Made by a program: the position numbers and the translations under genes | Shown: in pieces, positions 39,569 to 48,651 of the stretch | Position numbering within the stretch: the stretch's first letter is position 1 | How the letters are laid out: each line of letters opens with the position of its first letter | The notes under the pieces: generated by a model | What the model was told of the DNA's origin: nothing | The model's input: the letters and a program-made list of their open reading frames with translations, nothing else | The model's database searches: none | IMG/VR virus record: IMGVR_UViG_3300014501_000018 | Coordinates: 1-62,596 of that record | Strand: one strand, 5' to 3' | From: a virus | Length of the DNA stretch: 62,596 nucleotides

Positions 39569-41292
39569 CGCTTGCCGGCACCGCCGACAAGTTGCTTCTT
39601 GGCGATCTGCTCGCCGATCTCCGGGTTTTCCTGAAGCAACTGCTGAAGCTGTGCCTGTTTGTTTTCTTCCGCAGCCTTGGTCTGGGCCTTGCCTTCCTCC
39701 TTGTTGGGGAACGGCAAGTTGTCCATGACGTATTCCTTGGTAACTACGCCTAGCTTCAACCCGGCGAGAATAAGTTGCGAATTCTCGTCCGAGAAAATCG
39801 GGCTCGATGAATGCGAGTCGACGCTGACACGCCAATCCTCGGGGAGATCGGTCAACAAGAACCCGGTTTGCTCCATCGTAGCAACCGAACTACCGTCGAC
39901 CCAATATTTGCTGGAGTCCTTGGCTTCCTTTAACGATAGCGTCTTATCAGCCGCCGTCGCGACCTGCCGCTCCACCAGCAACGCTCGATCGCGCAAATAA
40001 GGCGACGCCGTTTTCATCAAAGTGCTGGCATGGGACTCGGCACGCACGCCGGGTTCGCCCTTACCTTGCATGATATCCGGAAACCCCGAGAGCCAATTGA
40101 TCTGCTCGATGACGAACTTGATCATCGGCATCATTTCGGGCGGAATTTTTGGCGTCAGATCCTTGACATCCGAGCCTTGCTGAAGATTGACGAAGCCGGC
40201 ACCGCGGAACTGGCCATACTTCTCATCGTCAATGCCGTTGTCGCCGGTAAATGCCAGTATCTTGTCGACCTGAAGCCCAAACAATCGCTTGGCGTCGTCA
40301 CACCATGTCGACAACAACGCCTGCGGTTCGATCAGATCAACCAGTTCAGAGCGGCCCCAGAACCAATTCGCCACTTCGTTCGGTTGGATCAGCGTGTAGG
40401 GCTGCAAGCCGTCCACGCCGGTCAGATTCATCTTCTTGCCAAACGGCGCAATGACGATATCAGGCTCGATCATGATGATCGTGGTGTAGTCCTCGTCATC
40501 CTGCACCCACAACTCATGGACATTGACGACTTCAGCGCCAACCTGCGGTCCCATGATCGCATAATTCGGATCGTTGTTGAGCTGCACGATGCCGCCAGGC
40601 AACGGCCGCGTCGCCCCGGATACGCCCGTCTGCAACGCCGATGTCGATAGCACCTGATGGAAATACGATTGCGGGTCCGACATCGCCTGGCCCTTCATAG
40701 CGTGGCCACGGACCTTCTCGAACAGCTTCTTGGCGTTAGGCAAATGAAAAATCCGCCGCCACACTTCCGGCAGCGTCATCGTCGTGGTCTCAACCATGGC
40801 TGCCTGACGGTCGATCTCGTTCTCAGACTCGTTATAGACACCGAACTGCCACGGCATCACCAGTTTCTTATAATAAACCGGCGTCTGATCCGGACCTTCA
40901 ACCTGCACCCATTGCTTGAGCAAGCAAGCGCCGTATTTCAACGACTGAAACACGCCCAACGCAAAGGCGTGATCGGTATTGGTGCGCTCCCAAGAGCGTG
41001 TCAGCGTCTTAGCAACGACGGCGGCGCGTTGCAGGTAATTCTTTGGATAGGTACGTTCGAAATCAACCGAGAATTTCAACTCGACGGGGCTGAACAGATG
41101 CGACGTGGTGCGATTGAGATGCGTCGTCAGCATGTTGATGAGCGACTTGGTGCCATCGTAACGGCCGGTCTCGGCAATGGCATTCATCAGTCGGCAGTAC
41201 GAAGCGCGCATCCCGACGCTAATACGGCACATCTCAATATGTTCGTTGGCGAAAGCGAGTAAATCCCGAGCGTCCGTTGGGACAGTGATCAC
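39565..41292 (-). CDS. Portal protein
   Basis: 575 residues, placed directly after terminase and one small gene. RASYCRLMNAIAETGRYDGT, the membrane-free helical crown and wing regions (GACLLKQWVQVEGPDQTPVY, LGAQ-free stem with TLIQPNEVANWFWGRSELVD) and a Lys/Gln-rich C-terminal tail (AKTKAAEENKQAQLQQLLQ-like) match podovirus-size portals. It forms the dodecamer through which DNA is packed. Call rests on size, order and helical pattern. Confidence 0.8.
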   Translation of the reverse strand: MITVPTDARDLLAFANEHIEMCRISVGMRASYCRLMNAIAETGRYDGTKSLINMLTTHLNRTTSHLFSPVELKFSVDFERTYPKNYLQRAAVVAKTLTRSWERTNTDHAFALGVFQSLKYGACLLKQWVQVEGPDQTPVYYKKLVMPWQFGVYNESENEIDRQAAMVETTTMTLPEVWRRIFHLPNAKKLFEKVRGHAMKGQAMSDPQSYFHQVLSTSALQTGVSGATRPLPGGIVQLNNDPNYAIMGPQVGAEVVNVHELWVQDDEDYTTIIMIEPDIVIAPFGKKMNLTGVDGLQPYTLIQPNEVANWFWGRSELVDLIEPQALLSTWCDDAKRLFGLQVDKILAFTGDNGIDDEKYGQFRGAGFVNLQQGSDVKDLTPKIPPEMMPMIKFVIEQINWLSGFPDIMQGKGEPGVRAESHASTLMKTASPYLRDRALLVERQVATAADKTLSLKEAKDSSKYWVDGSSVATMEQTGFLLTDLPEDWRVSVDSHSSSPIFSDENSQLILAGLKLGVVTKEYVMDNLPFPNKEEGKAQTKAAEENKQAQLQQLLQENPEIGEQIAKKQLVGGAGKR

Positions 41293-41808
41293 TTACCACC
41301 CCTGCATCTTGCGCGCGACGCGCTGCGCGGCACGAGCGCCGGCATTGGGCTCGATCCCGGTTGTGATCTTGCCATTCACAGCAACCGCACCCTGCGCAAT
41401 GCCTTGGCCGTACTCGGCCCCGTTGGGCTGGAACCCGATATTCATTGGCGAACTCGCCTTCAGGCGCTCCATGGCAGCGTCAGCCTGCTTCATTTCCATC
41501 GACGCTATATCACCATGACGCATATTGTCATTCATATTGGTGATTTTTAGGGCCGACATATCCTCCTTGGTCGAGCCAGTGATCTCGGCAGCGCGTTCCA
41601 CCCGCGTTTCGGAACCCGCCTCGATATCCCGATACGTCTTATCGGTCGCTTTGACCCTGGCGCTGCGCAGCGATGGCATCTGGATAACGCCGCCTCGATC
41701 CGGTATGCCGATTTCCTCCTGGCAGTCAGGAAGCGGGCATCGACGCGGAAAAGGCAGCGCAGCATCCCAGGGGAATGCCCCGCGGCAAAACGGACAACGC
41801 AATTTCAT
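41293..41808 (-). CDS. Zinc-ribbon protein between terminase and portal
   Basis: 171 residues from ATG 41808 (ATGA overlap with terminase). The N-terminus MKLRCPFCRGAFPWD...RRCPLPDC is a four-Cys zinc ribbon. The middle is charged helix and the end Gly/Asn/Ala-rich. Position suggests a packaging or head accessory role. An upstream Met would add four residues. Confidence 0.65.
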   Translation of the reverse strand: MKLRCPFCRGAFPWDAALPFPRRCPLPDCQEEIGIPDRGGVIQMPSLRSARVKATDKTYRDIEAGSETRVERAAEITGSTKEDMSALKITNMNDNMRHGDIASMEMKQADAAMERLKASSPMNIGFQPNGAEYGQGIAQGAVAVNGKITTGIEPNAGARAAQRVARKMQGW

Positions 41809-43721
41809 CGATATCTCCAAGCGTTGCGGGACATAACGCGCTGCTGTACTTGCCGCACCTGACGTTTCTGCGCGAAGAACATATCAAGGTGGTTGCGATT
41901 GAACAAGGCGACTTGATCAACGATCGAGGCGCGTTTCTTAGCGGCTTCGGCCTCGCGAGTGCGACGCTGCGAGATCATGTTGTTCTTAATCTTGGTGTCC
42001 CAGTAATAGGCAGCGAGCGCCGCCGCAATAACCCGGTCGTCGCGCATACTCTGCGGCGCACCAATCGAGTCGCCCTCGCGCGCGATGGTTTTCATTTCCT
42101 CGATCAAAGCCGCAGACCGGATGTGCATCTTGGCAGTCGATATAAAATCGCGCATCCGCTCCAAGATTAAAATCTTTAGCTTCGTGTTTGTCGACCAGTG
42201 CCAATTGGAGCCGGCGCCCATCGCATCGGGACGCGTATAGATATAGGTCTTGACGTTTCTAAAGACGTTGACTAGCCCGCGATCCTCCAACTCCTTGCGC
42301 TGCGACCGATCGTTGTCGATCTGGAATTTGAGCGAGCGCAATTCGTTGAAAACTGACGTGCCGGGACCGTTGATCTCAAGAATGTAGCTGATCTCAGCAC
42401 CATTGCCGTACCAGCCTAAGAGGCTGGCGATCACCCACGCGAGTTGGCGCGTCGTGATCAGCGGCCAAGCATACTCTGCAACCTGATCAATACCGTCAGC
42501 GTAACACCGCCCGATGAAGATCGAGGATCGATCATTGTTCTCATTCTCGCCAAATGCCGGGTCGATGCCCATAACGTATTGTGCGCCCAACTCGGGTTCT
42601 TCCCAAACCTTGAGTTCAATCGAGCGCATGTTCTGAGCAGGATAAATGCGCATGGCAGTAAATTCGTCGCCAGCAATGTACATAAAGGACTTGGCTTTGT
42701 GTTTGACGAAAGCATTAGTCTGGTCGGTGAGCTGCTTCGATCCAAAAAACACCGCTCCTGTTTGCTGAAACGCTTCTTCTTCGGTCCACGCCTGCTCGGC
42801 GAGCATGACGGAATCGTCCTGGCCATCTGAGTCGTCGGCATCTTCTTCATCTCCGTAATTGGGATCAAACTTCCTACGTATCCACGCCAGTTGTTCCGGC
42901 GTAATTTCGTATCCGTATTGCTCCCTAACGGCTTTTATTTTTTCGAGTTCTTTGTCGGTCGGAGGATTGGCACCATAGACTTCGAAATCAGGCGTGTTCC
43001 TACCAATGCTTTGCGACGGCTTCGACCACCAGCCGAGGAAAATGCACTTGCAGTGACGACTATCCTTCTTCGCCTTGGACCAGTCCGTGTACCACTGGTT
43101 ATAGCCCCGAGCCGTCGACTCCTTGATGTAGAGCCGGTCAGGATGGATCTCGGACAGCGACTGCTCGAACGATTTCAAACCTTCATCGTTGTCGTAAGAG
43201 CAAAGCTCGGACAGATGCGCCAGCGTTAGACCTTCGGAACGGCCCAGAGTGCCGCTGGATTTGCTTTTCTTTACGCCGGCCGACATGAAGATCATCGACG
43301 ATTCGTTGACCAGTTCAAGACTGTCGCGGTTGCCGGCTCCGGTTCCTTTGACCTTCGGAAATTTCAAACTCGCTGGCAAATTTTGCAGCATCACCACGAG
43401 TTCTTTACGTGCACTCTCACGATGAGGACTCGTGTCAAACACAAGCGCACCCTTGAGCCCGTTATGAATACCAATCCAGAAAATGCAAAGCGCTCGAATG
43501 ATCGTGCTGATGCCGAGCTGCCGGGATTTAAGAATGTAAATGAAATGGATGTCGGCTTCGAGCGCGTCAAAAATCTGCGTGATACAATCACGCTGACCTT
43601 GATAAAGGTTCTGGCCAAGACAAATCCGGCCTGCGTCTTTGCTGTTAACGAAGCAAGTGTCGAGATACTTGTAGAACGCAAGCTCGACGCGCTGCCTTTT
43701 TGAACTGGCCCATCCTGGCAT
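41805..43721 (-). CDS. terL: Terminase large subunit
   Basis: 638 residues. ATPase part: KSRQLGIST at residues 65-73 is the viral Walker A (K-x-R-Q-x-G-x-S), and LTLAHLSELCSY near 170 the Walker B. Nuclease part: VMGIDPAFGENENNDRSS near 385 gives the first Asp, LEINGPGTSVFNEL the second region and MRDDRVIAAALAAY the third acid. It cuts and pumps DNA into the head. Its C-terminus is basic. No small terminase is clearly recognisable upstream; the winged-helix protein at 44558 is the best candidate. Confidence 0.9.
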   Translation of the reverse strand: MPGWASSKRQRVELAFYKYLDTCFVNSKDAGRICLGQNLYQGQRDCITQIFDALEADIHFIYILKSRQLGISTIIRALCIFWIGIHNGLKGALVFDTSPHRESARKELVVMLQNLPASLKFPKVKGTGAGNRDSLELVNESSMIFMSAGVKKSKSSGTLGRSEGLTLAHLSELCSYDNDEGLKSFEQSLSEIHPDRLYIKESTARGYNQWYTDWSKAKKDSRHCKCIFLGWWSKPSQSIGRNTPDFEVYGANPPTDKELEKIKAVREQYGYEITPEQLAWIRRKFDPNYGDEEDADDSDGQDDSVMLAEQAWTEEEAFQQTGAVFFGSKQLTDQTNAFVKHKAKSFMYIAGDEFTAMRIYPAQNMRSIELKVWEEPELGAQYVMGIDPAFGENENNDRSSIFIGRCYADGIDQVAEYAWPLITTRQLAWVIASLLGWYGNGAEISYILEINGPGTSVFNELRSLKFQIDNDRSQRKELEDRGLVNVFRNVKTYIYTRPDAMGAGSNWHWSTNTKLKILILERMRDFISTAKMHIRSAALIEEMKTIAREGDSIGAPQSMRDDRVIAAALAAYYWDTKIKNNMISQRRTREAEAAKKRASIVDQVALFNRNHLDMFFAQKRQVRQVQQRVMSRNAWRYR

Positions 43722-43752
43722 AGATGGTGCTTAGCCCATTATGAACGATAAT

Positions 43753-44019
43753 TCAACGCCGTCCAAAAGCAGCCTGCTGGGCTTTTTGATCGCCGATCTT
43801 GTCCAAAGCCAGTTGGAGCCTCGTAGAGACTGTCGAGTAGAAGGTGGCCGGATCGGCAGCATTGTCGAGCAGAAGCACCTCTATGGGGTCGCCCTGCCCG
43901 CCTGGAGGGATAATCACGCAGGCGCCGCCAAAACCGGCGTCGGCGTTATGATCGATGCGCTCGGCCATCTTGCGAAAGCGCTCGGCGTTGCTCGGGGGCT
44001 CGTTTACCAGATCAGACAT
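43753..44019 (-). CDS. Conserved small protein beside terminase
   Basis: 88 residues from ATG 44019, which overlaps the KTSC gene by 8 bases; an in-frame ATG at 44031 is possible. NAERFRKMAERIDHNADAGF, then GGACVIIPPGGQGDPIEVLL and TRLQLALDKIGDQKAQQAAF. It appears as a recurrent neighbour of terminase in this kind of phage. Unknown role. Confidence 0.6.
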   Translation of the reverse strand: MSDLVNEPPSNAERFRKMAERIDHNADAGFGGACVIIPPGGQGDPIEVLLLDNAADPATFYSTVSTRLQLALDKIGDQKAQQAAFGRR

Positions 44020-44227
44020 AGCGGTGGGCATATTGGTTCTTGATCTCCGAATTAACGAACTGCCCCACAGACGGGGCCTTGGCGCAAGCTAGTGCCACAT
44101 CCTCGGGCACGTTTTCGTAGGCGCTGGTCCTGCCGCCCTTGGCCCAAGTGATGCGAAGTTCCTGTGCATCGGTGTCGTAGGACACCTCGGACACCATCGA
44201 GCTATAGACCGATTGGGACCAACTCAT
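44012..44227 (-). CDS. KTSC-domain protein
   Basis: 71 residues. VSEVSYDTDAQELRITWAKG, then GRTSAYENVPEDVALACAKA and SVGQFVNSEIKNQYAHRY follow the KTSC pattern (val-x-tyr-asp..., gly-gly-x-x-tyr..., ala-x-ser-x-gly-x-phe-x-n...). The domain is small, beta-rich and of unknown function. ATGA overlaps on both sides. Confidence 0.75.
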   Translation of the reverse strand: MSWSQSVYSSMVSEVSYDTDAQELRITWAKGGRTSAYENVPEDVALACAKAPSVGQFVNSEIKNQYAHRYV

Positions 44228-44565
44228 CACACCCCCTGCTTCTGCGCTTGATCGGTCATGATCTGGTGCAAAATTGGAAGCAGCACCGCATCCGTATCCG
44301 CGATTGTTTCATCTGAAAATCGTAAAAAGGGGACTCGCAAAATTTTTATTTCCTTTGAATCATAAAGCGGATGGCTAGGCGGCACCCGCCAAACGAGAAT
44401 CGAACGCCGGCTCTTGTCATGCTCACCAAGACTCCAAAACTCACCGTTCATCTCAGGCACATACTTGACCTGGCGCGATGGCAATTTGACAAGCTGAAGC
44501 CTTGGCTCGCGAATGCGCGCGTAGCGGTCGGGATGATCCGTAAAAAATTGCGCGTCGTCATCCAT
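44227..44565 (-). CDS. Hypothetical packaging-region protein
   Basis: 112 residues. Starts MDDDAQFFTDHPDRYARIRE; beta-rich centre (LQLVKLPSRQVKYVPEMNGE, RRSILVWRVPPSHPLYDSKE). No motif identified. Overlaps upstream and downstream genes by 8 and 1 bases. Might contribute to DNA recognition but nothing proves it. Confidence 0.55.
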   Translation of the reverse strand: MDDDAQFFTDHPDRYARIREPRLQLVKLPSRQVKYVPEMNGEFWSLGEHDKSRRSILVWRVPPSHPLYDSKEIKILRVPFLRFSDETIADTDAVLLPILHQIMTDQAQKQGV

Positions 44566-44956
44566 TCAACAACTCCAGCGCCCGGCGCATGGCGACATCC
44601 GCCCATTTACGAACCGCCGTCGCCAGTGAGTCACCTGTTATTTTTACCGAGTCCCGCGCAGCATCGCAAAGTTCTTTCGCAGCCTGTTCAGAATGATCGC
44701 GCGCCGATTTTTGAGCAGTACCGACCTGCGATCCCTGCTCGATCATAGCTCCCAGATTGCTATCATCAGCTTTCTCAGCCGCAACACGCCCCGCGTCGGT
44801 GATGGTGTACTGATCACCGCCGGCGATAAAATTCTTTTGTAACAACCCCTTTCCTGTGAGACTGGCACAAGGACCAGCCCAGCGGCCGATCGCCAACAAG
44901 TGCTCCCCCCTCTCCGCGATCATCAGAACTGCCAACTCATCACTGGTTATGGTCAT
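44558..44956 (-). CDS. Winged-helix-like protein, candidate small terminase or regulator
   Basis: 132 residues from ATG 44956 (ATGA overlap). Residues 8-55 (DELAVLMIAERGEHLLAIGR, GKGLLQKNFI, YTITDAGRVAAE) have the form of a winged helix with a thr-asp-ala-gly-arg wing. The rest is helical (SARDHSEQAAKELCDAARDS). A DNA-binding head plus oligomerising helices upstream of terminase is how many small terminases look, but the similarity is only in layout. Confidence 0.5.
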   Translation of the reverse strand: MTITSDELAVLMIAERGEHLLAIGRWAGPCASLTGKGLLQKNFIAGGDQYTITDAGRVAAEKADDSNLGAMIEQGSQVGTAQKSARDHSEQAAKELCDAARDSVKITGDSLATAVRKWADVAMRRALELLNG

Positions 44957-45753
44957 ACCGATATCTCCGGCCAAGCTGCGCTCACCATCTCGAAAGTAGA
45001 AAACAGCACGTTCCAATTCAAACGTGTCGGCGTCACTTTTGTATTCCTCGGCAAATAGGTAGGCAATACTCCGGTGTGGTGCAAAAGAAACGGCTCATAG
45101 CCGTGCTCGCGCATAAAGCCGATCACCTGATCGTGGCTCGAACCGAATTTCGGTAGCGCATCAGCGTTAAGTTCCAAAACAACGTAGGGACACTCGCCCA
45201 AGAATTTAGTTGCCCCGCGCAACGCCTTTTCCTCGGCACCCTCGATGTCCAGCTTCAGCAGCCGCGGTGTCTCGTTATCCGTCACGTAATTGTTGAGTAC
45301 GCCAGCCATCAACGAATCCGTGCCGCGCGTTTCAACATGAGCCGCCAGAGAGTTCTTGCTACCGTCGTGGCACATATGAAGCTCGACGGTTTCCTCCTTG
45401 TCCCACAACGGGCGCGTGATGATGTCGACGTTATCGCACTCGTTCAATATGATGTTTTCTTGAAGTTTAAACACATTATTTTTTCCCGGCTCAAAAGCAG
45501 CAATGTGTCCCTTCGGGCCAACAAGTTTTGACATCAGTACGCTGAAGAACCCGATGTTGGCACCGCCGTCGATAGCGAAGTCCCCTGGCCTTAGCGCTCG
45601 CGCCATAAAGTCGGATACCTCGGGCTCGGGGCAGCCAGATATCCTCAAGGCGTTAAGCAACTCGCGATCCGTCAAGCTGTAGGAATCGACAGCCATCTTC
45701 AGTTCAAGTTCGCGCCCGGCGAGCTTAAAATCTATTTTTAAGATGTTGCTCAT
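44953..45753 (-). CDS. FkbM-family methyltransferase
   Basis: 266 residues from ATG 45753 (ATGA overlap with the TPR gene); the frame is open 57 codons upstream but that part is shadow. Motif I FAIDGGANIGFFSVLMS, then AAFEPGKNNVFKL, and the acid strand LLKLDIEGAEEKALRGA are typical. These enzymes O-methylate sugars or similar groups with S-adenosylmethionine. As the last gene of a glycan block it may cap the sugar made by the others. Confidence 0.8.
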   Translation of the reverse strand: MSNILKIDFKLAGRELELKMAVDSYSLTDRELLNALRISGCPEPEVSDFMARALRPGDFAIDGGANIGFFSVLMSKLVGPKGHIAAFEPGKNNVFKLQENIILNECDNVDIITRPLWDKEETVELHMCHDGSKNSLAAHVETRGTDSLMAGVLNNYVTDNETPRLLKLDIEGAEEKALRGATKFLGECPYVVLELNADALPKFGSSHDQVIGFMREHGYEPFLLHHTGVLPTYLPRNTKVTPTRLNWNVLFSTFEMVSAAWPEISV

Positions 45754-47132
45754 TTGATGGCTGCAACTCGCTCCCGCAACGCTGCCTCGATCTCGGCAAA
45801 GGGTGACGCCCATTGCATATCCGGTCCCTGCCGGAACGTTCGAACTTTCGGTCCCCACAGCACGTTCTTGCCGTCGACCCCGTACCGATAATCTTTGCCT
45901 AGGTACGAGACCGGCACCCAGCACTCGACATCAATCATCATGCACATGTGCGCCAACGCCGACTCGCAGCAAATCACCAGATCGAGCTTTCTAATGATCG
46001 CCATGGTATCGACCGCCGAAGCAATGTAAGGCGTCAGATCCCAGATCAGCGACATGCAGCCGGCATCATACGACTCCTTGTTGCGCTCCGACTTTTGCAA
46101 CGAATAGAGCTGGACGCCCGGCACCTTGTAGAGATCAAGAAACTGCGTCACCGGGATGTTGCGATGCTTGTCGATATCGTTCAGCGGCGATCCGGCCCAG
46201 GCGATCCCGATGTGAAGCTTGCGATCAGGAATGCGCCAATTCTCGGTAAAATCATAGCGATCGATATGTATAGGAGGGACATTGATGATCTCGTCGTCGG
46301 TAAGTCCCAGCGTAGCCGGCAGACTTACAAACGTGGTCCAGACATCGGCCGGCGGAAACGAATTGCCGGTCGGAATCAAGTTCAAATTAGAGATGTCGAA
46401 GAACGCACGCTGGAACAACAAAAACAGTTCTGGCTGAATATAGGCGTGGACAAATTTCGCGCGCTTGCAAGCCGCCGGCAAAAAGCGCGAAAAACTGAGC
46501 GTGTCACCGATACCCTGATCAGCGACGATGTAAACTTGCTTATCTTTTTCACCGTTCCATTTCGGGTATGGATATTGCAGATAGTTGCGAAGCCGGTAAG
46601 CAAAACGAGCCTCGTTGTGCTTCAAGCCCTTGGCCCATTGCTTGTCGAACATATAGGCCATGCCCAAGGCAAATTCGTTCATGGCGTTGTCAGGCGCAAG
46701 CTTGTGGCCACGCAAAGCGCAGGACAGCGCCGTCGATGGCTGATCCATCGTGGTATGGATGACCGAGAGATTAACCCACGTTGCATCGAGCGTGGCATCA
46801 AGCTCGATCGACTTCATGGCAAAGTCGTAGGCTTCCTTGACGTGCCCAAGGCCGTGCAGCCGCCACGACAGATTGCACATCGCCTTGGCCTTGAGCGTTC
46901 GGTCGGTAATGGCCTCGACCGCCTGGCGCCAGCACGCAACAGCCGCCGGATGCAAATTGAGATCGTTATTGTTGTTGCCGTTCCAATACCACGCCTCGCC
47001 CCACGTTGGGTCGGTCAGACAAGCCGAACTGAAAAGCTGGTACGCATGGTTGAGATGCGTCGGGTTTCCGGTATCCTGGCAAGCGTTAACGGCCTGATTG
47101 AAAAAGTCAGTTGCAAATTTACGGTTGCCCAT
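45750..47132 (-). CDS. TPR protein fused to GT9/heptosyltransferase-like domain
   Basis: 460 residues. Residues 25-170 hold tetratricopeptide units (WGEAWYWNGNNNNDLNLHPA, AYDFAMKSIELDATLDATWV, ALSCALRGHKLAPDNAMNEF). The C-terminal half has VYIVADQGIGDTLSFSRFLP, KLHIGIAWAGSPLNDIDKHR and LVICCESALAHMCMMIDVEC, the strand-loop pattern of GT9 (ADP-heptose type) glycosyltransferases with the donor-binding Glu/Ser/His. Widespread in Rhizobiales. Probably transfers sugar to a phage or host target. Confidence 0.75.
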   Translation of the reverse strand: MGNRKFATDFFNQAVNACQDTGNPTHLNHAYQLFSSACLTDPTWGEAWYWNGNNNNDLNLHPAAVACWRQAVEAITDRTLKAKAMCNLSWRLHGLGHVKEAYDFAMKSIELDATLDATWVNLSVIHTTMDQPSTALSCALRGHKLAPDNAMNEFALGMAYMFDKQWAKGLKHNEARFAYRLRNYLQYPYPKWNGEKDKQVYIVADQGIGDTLSFSRFLPAACKRAKFVHAYIQPELFLLFQRAFFDISNLNLIPTGNSFPPADVWTTFVSLPATLGLTDDEIINVPPIHIDRYDFTENWRIPDRKLHIGIAWAGSPLNDIDKHRNIPVTQFLDLYKVPGVQLYSLQKSERNKESYDAGCMSLIWDLTPYIASAVDTMAIIRKLDLVICCESALAHMCMMIDVECWVPVSYLGKDYRYGVDGKNVLWGPKVRTFRQGPDMQWASPFAEIEAALRERVAAIK

Positions 47133-47310
47133 TTTGGTACTTTTTCCTTAGCCCGTTGGCCCAACAGATAGAATGTGAAACGGTGCCCACCAAGCCTTTT
47201 CTATCATGAACATATTCTTGGCTATCGGCACGAAATCGCAACGAGTCGCTTCGCGCGCAACTGGGGCATATGAGCTGGCATAGTTGATCGAAATCTTCGG
47301 TTATTTGCAT
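47119..47310 (-). CDS. Small zinc-ribbon protein
   Basis: 63 residues. MQITEDFDQLCQLICPSCAR gives a C-x2-C knuckle; a further Cys is in HSICWANG. Overlaps the TPR-glycosyltransferase start by 14 bases, so likely translated ahead of it. Unknown function. Confidence 0.55.
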   Translation of the reverse strand: MQITEDFDQLCQLICPSCARSDSLRFRADSQEYVHDRKGLVGTVSHSICWANGLRKKYQNGQP

Positions 47311-47322
47311 GAGCGGTCCGGT

Positions 47323-47508
47323 CTAATGAGCGACAGATTTGTTAGCGGCTAGTCGCCGGCGTCCTTCGCGCACTGCTGGGCACCCGTTGCCCTCGCACTC
47401 CTGGCAAGTCCCAATATCCGTCTCAAGGTCCGGATCGTCATGCTGCGGATCGTGGCGCATTAGCCGGCCATCGACGCAGCGGGTTCTATGAAATTTGGTC
47501 ATTCGCAT
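47323..47508 (-). CDS. Small Cys-rich protein
   Basis: 61 residues (an ATG at 47502 would give 59). GTCQECEGNGCPAVREGRRR has a C-x2-C-x4-C cluster; an earlier Cys (RTRCVDG) may add a fourth ligand. Basic C-terminus. Unknown function. Confidence 0.5.
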   Translation of the reverse strand: MRMTKFHRTRCVDGRLMRHDPQHDDPDLETDIGTCQECEGNGCPAVREGRRRLAANKSVAH

Positions 47509-47514
47509 TGGCGA

Positions 47515-47688
47515 TTATCCCGCAGGATCATTTTTCAAACTCCTGCATTTGACACGTACATTCCCGACCAAAATAGCGGGGATTTCATCCCGGCATGATC
47601 TTAGAGTATGGAAAGACCGATCCACCGGATATTCGGTCCATTTACCCTGCGCATTTAGGGCAACAACAATCATTATCCAGGGCGACAT
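47515..47688 (-). CDS. 57-residue protein with strong ribosome site
   Basis: MSPWIMIVVALNAQGKWTEY then PVDRSFHTLRSCRDEIPAIL and a basic end. TAGGAGGCAACA precedes the ATG, one of the best ribosome sites in the window. N-terminal strand may be partly hydrophobic. Between the recombinase and two zinc-ribbon genes. Function unknown. Confidence 0.6.
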   Translation of the reverse strand: MSPWIMIVVALNAQGKWTEYPVDRSFHTLRSCRDEIPAILVGNVRVKCRSLKNDPAG

Positions 47689-47711
47689 TGTTGCCTCCTA
47701 TTTTACGTCGC

Positions 47712-48422
47712 TCATTTCCCGAGACCGGCCTGCGCACGCTCAATGATGCGCTTGATTTGGAAGCACTCGAAAGGCTGGCCGAGACGATTCTTATAGCCCT
47801 TGTCGTTCAACTGCTTCATGATCTTCCACGATGACATTTTATTTTTTGATAGCTCCAGCACTTCGTCAACGACCGGCTGCTCCGCGGGGATCGGCACGAG
47901 CTTGGAGTCGCGTTTCGAACCAACGACGCGATAACCATAAGGCGCGACGCCGCCGAGATGGCCATTACGCCGACGCTTTCCTTCCCGACCATCCGACATG
48001 CGCTCGGCTATTCGGCCGCGCTCGAACTCGGCAACTAATGCCAACATTCCAAAAAACATTTTAGCGGTGCCGTTTTCAGTAACGGGATTGGTGCCCATAT
48101 CGACAAGAACAAGATCGACGCCGCGCTCCTTGAGCGCTTCCGCGGTGTTGAGCGCGTCAGATGCCGAACGAAACAGGCGATCCATCTTGCTGGCAACAAT
48201 CACGTCGCCTTGCTTCGCCGCTTCCAGCATCTCCTTGCCGGCCGGGCGCCGGTTGAGCGGGATCGTCCCTGAGATACCCTCGTCCGTATAGGTCACGAAA
48301 TCATAAGAGCTGGCGCCGCGGAGATCCGCTATCGCCTTGCCCTTGCGAACCTGCTCGGCGATCGACGTAGTGCCATCAGCCGCTTGCTCGACGGTGCTCA
48401 CACGAGCATAAGAGAGGATCAT
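47712..48422 (-). CDS. Small serine recombinase (resolvase/invertase family)
   Basis: 236 residues from ATG 48422 in overlap with the previous stop. ILSYARVSTVEQ holds the catalytic Ser; VIVASKMDRLFRSASDAL has the Arg pair, and FGMLALVAEFERGRIAERMS the E helix. After the catalytic domain comes GGVAPYGYRVVG and a short HTH (MSSWKIMKQLNDKGYKNRLG). It is too short for a large phage integrase. It may resolve genome multimers or flip a segment; no partner att site was identified. It is the second gene of a transcript with a GTAGT palindrome at its promoter. Confidence 0.85.
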   Translation of the reverse strand: MILSYARVSTVEQAADGTTSIAEQVRKGKAIADLRGASSYDFVTYTDEGISGTIPLNRRPAGKEMLEAAKQGDVIVASKMDRLFRSASDALNTAEALKERGVDLVLVDMGTNPVTENGTAKMFFGMLALVAEFERGRIAERMSDGREGKRRRNGHLGGVAPYGYRVVGSKRDSKLVPIPAEQPVVDEVLELSKNKMSSWKIMKQLNDKGYKNRLGQPFECFQIKRIIERAQAGLGK

Positions 48423-48640
48423 TGCTCGACCCCCATTTTCCAACCTGCATAAGCCGGATATCGCTTATCCGACTGGAACTCACGACCACGATCGAACCAG
48501 CTTAGCGGATTATCCTGCGCTAAATGAAATGCGCCGCGGCTTCTGACATCCTTCCAAGTGCCTGACGCTGCCCAGCCGCACTTGCACGTCGCAACGTGGT
48601 TGCGCGCGTCGGTGCCCTTCCTATAACTCGTCTCGTGCAT
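48419..48640 (-). CDS. Hypothetical protein upstream of recombinase
   Basis: 73 residues. VATCKCGWAASGTWKDVRSR has C-x-C followed by Gly-Trp, then a polar C-terminus (FDRGREFQSDKRYPAYAGWK). It is the first gene after the palindromic operator at 48652-48670, only 12 bases away. Coupled to the recombinase by ATGA. Unknown. Confidence 0.55.
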   Translation of the reverse strand: MHETSYRKGTDARNHVATCKCGWAASGTWKDVRSRGAFHLAQDNPLSWFDRGREFQSDKRYPAYAGWKMGVEQ

Positions 48641-48651
48641 GGCCTACCCTT

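Noticed and set aside
45948-47171. Open frame of 407 residues on the plus strand
   Set aside because: It covers the TPR/glycosyltransferase gene in antisense; no ribosome site, no recognisable fold, Arg-rich composition of a shadow frame.
47712-48422. Large serine integrase truncated by frameshift
   Set aside because: No recombinase or zinc-ribbon domain sequence was found in other frames downstream; the protein ends naturally like small resolvase-type enzymes.
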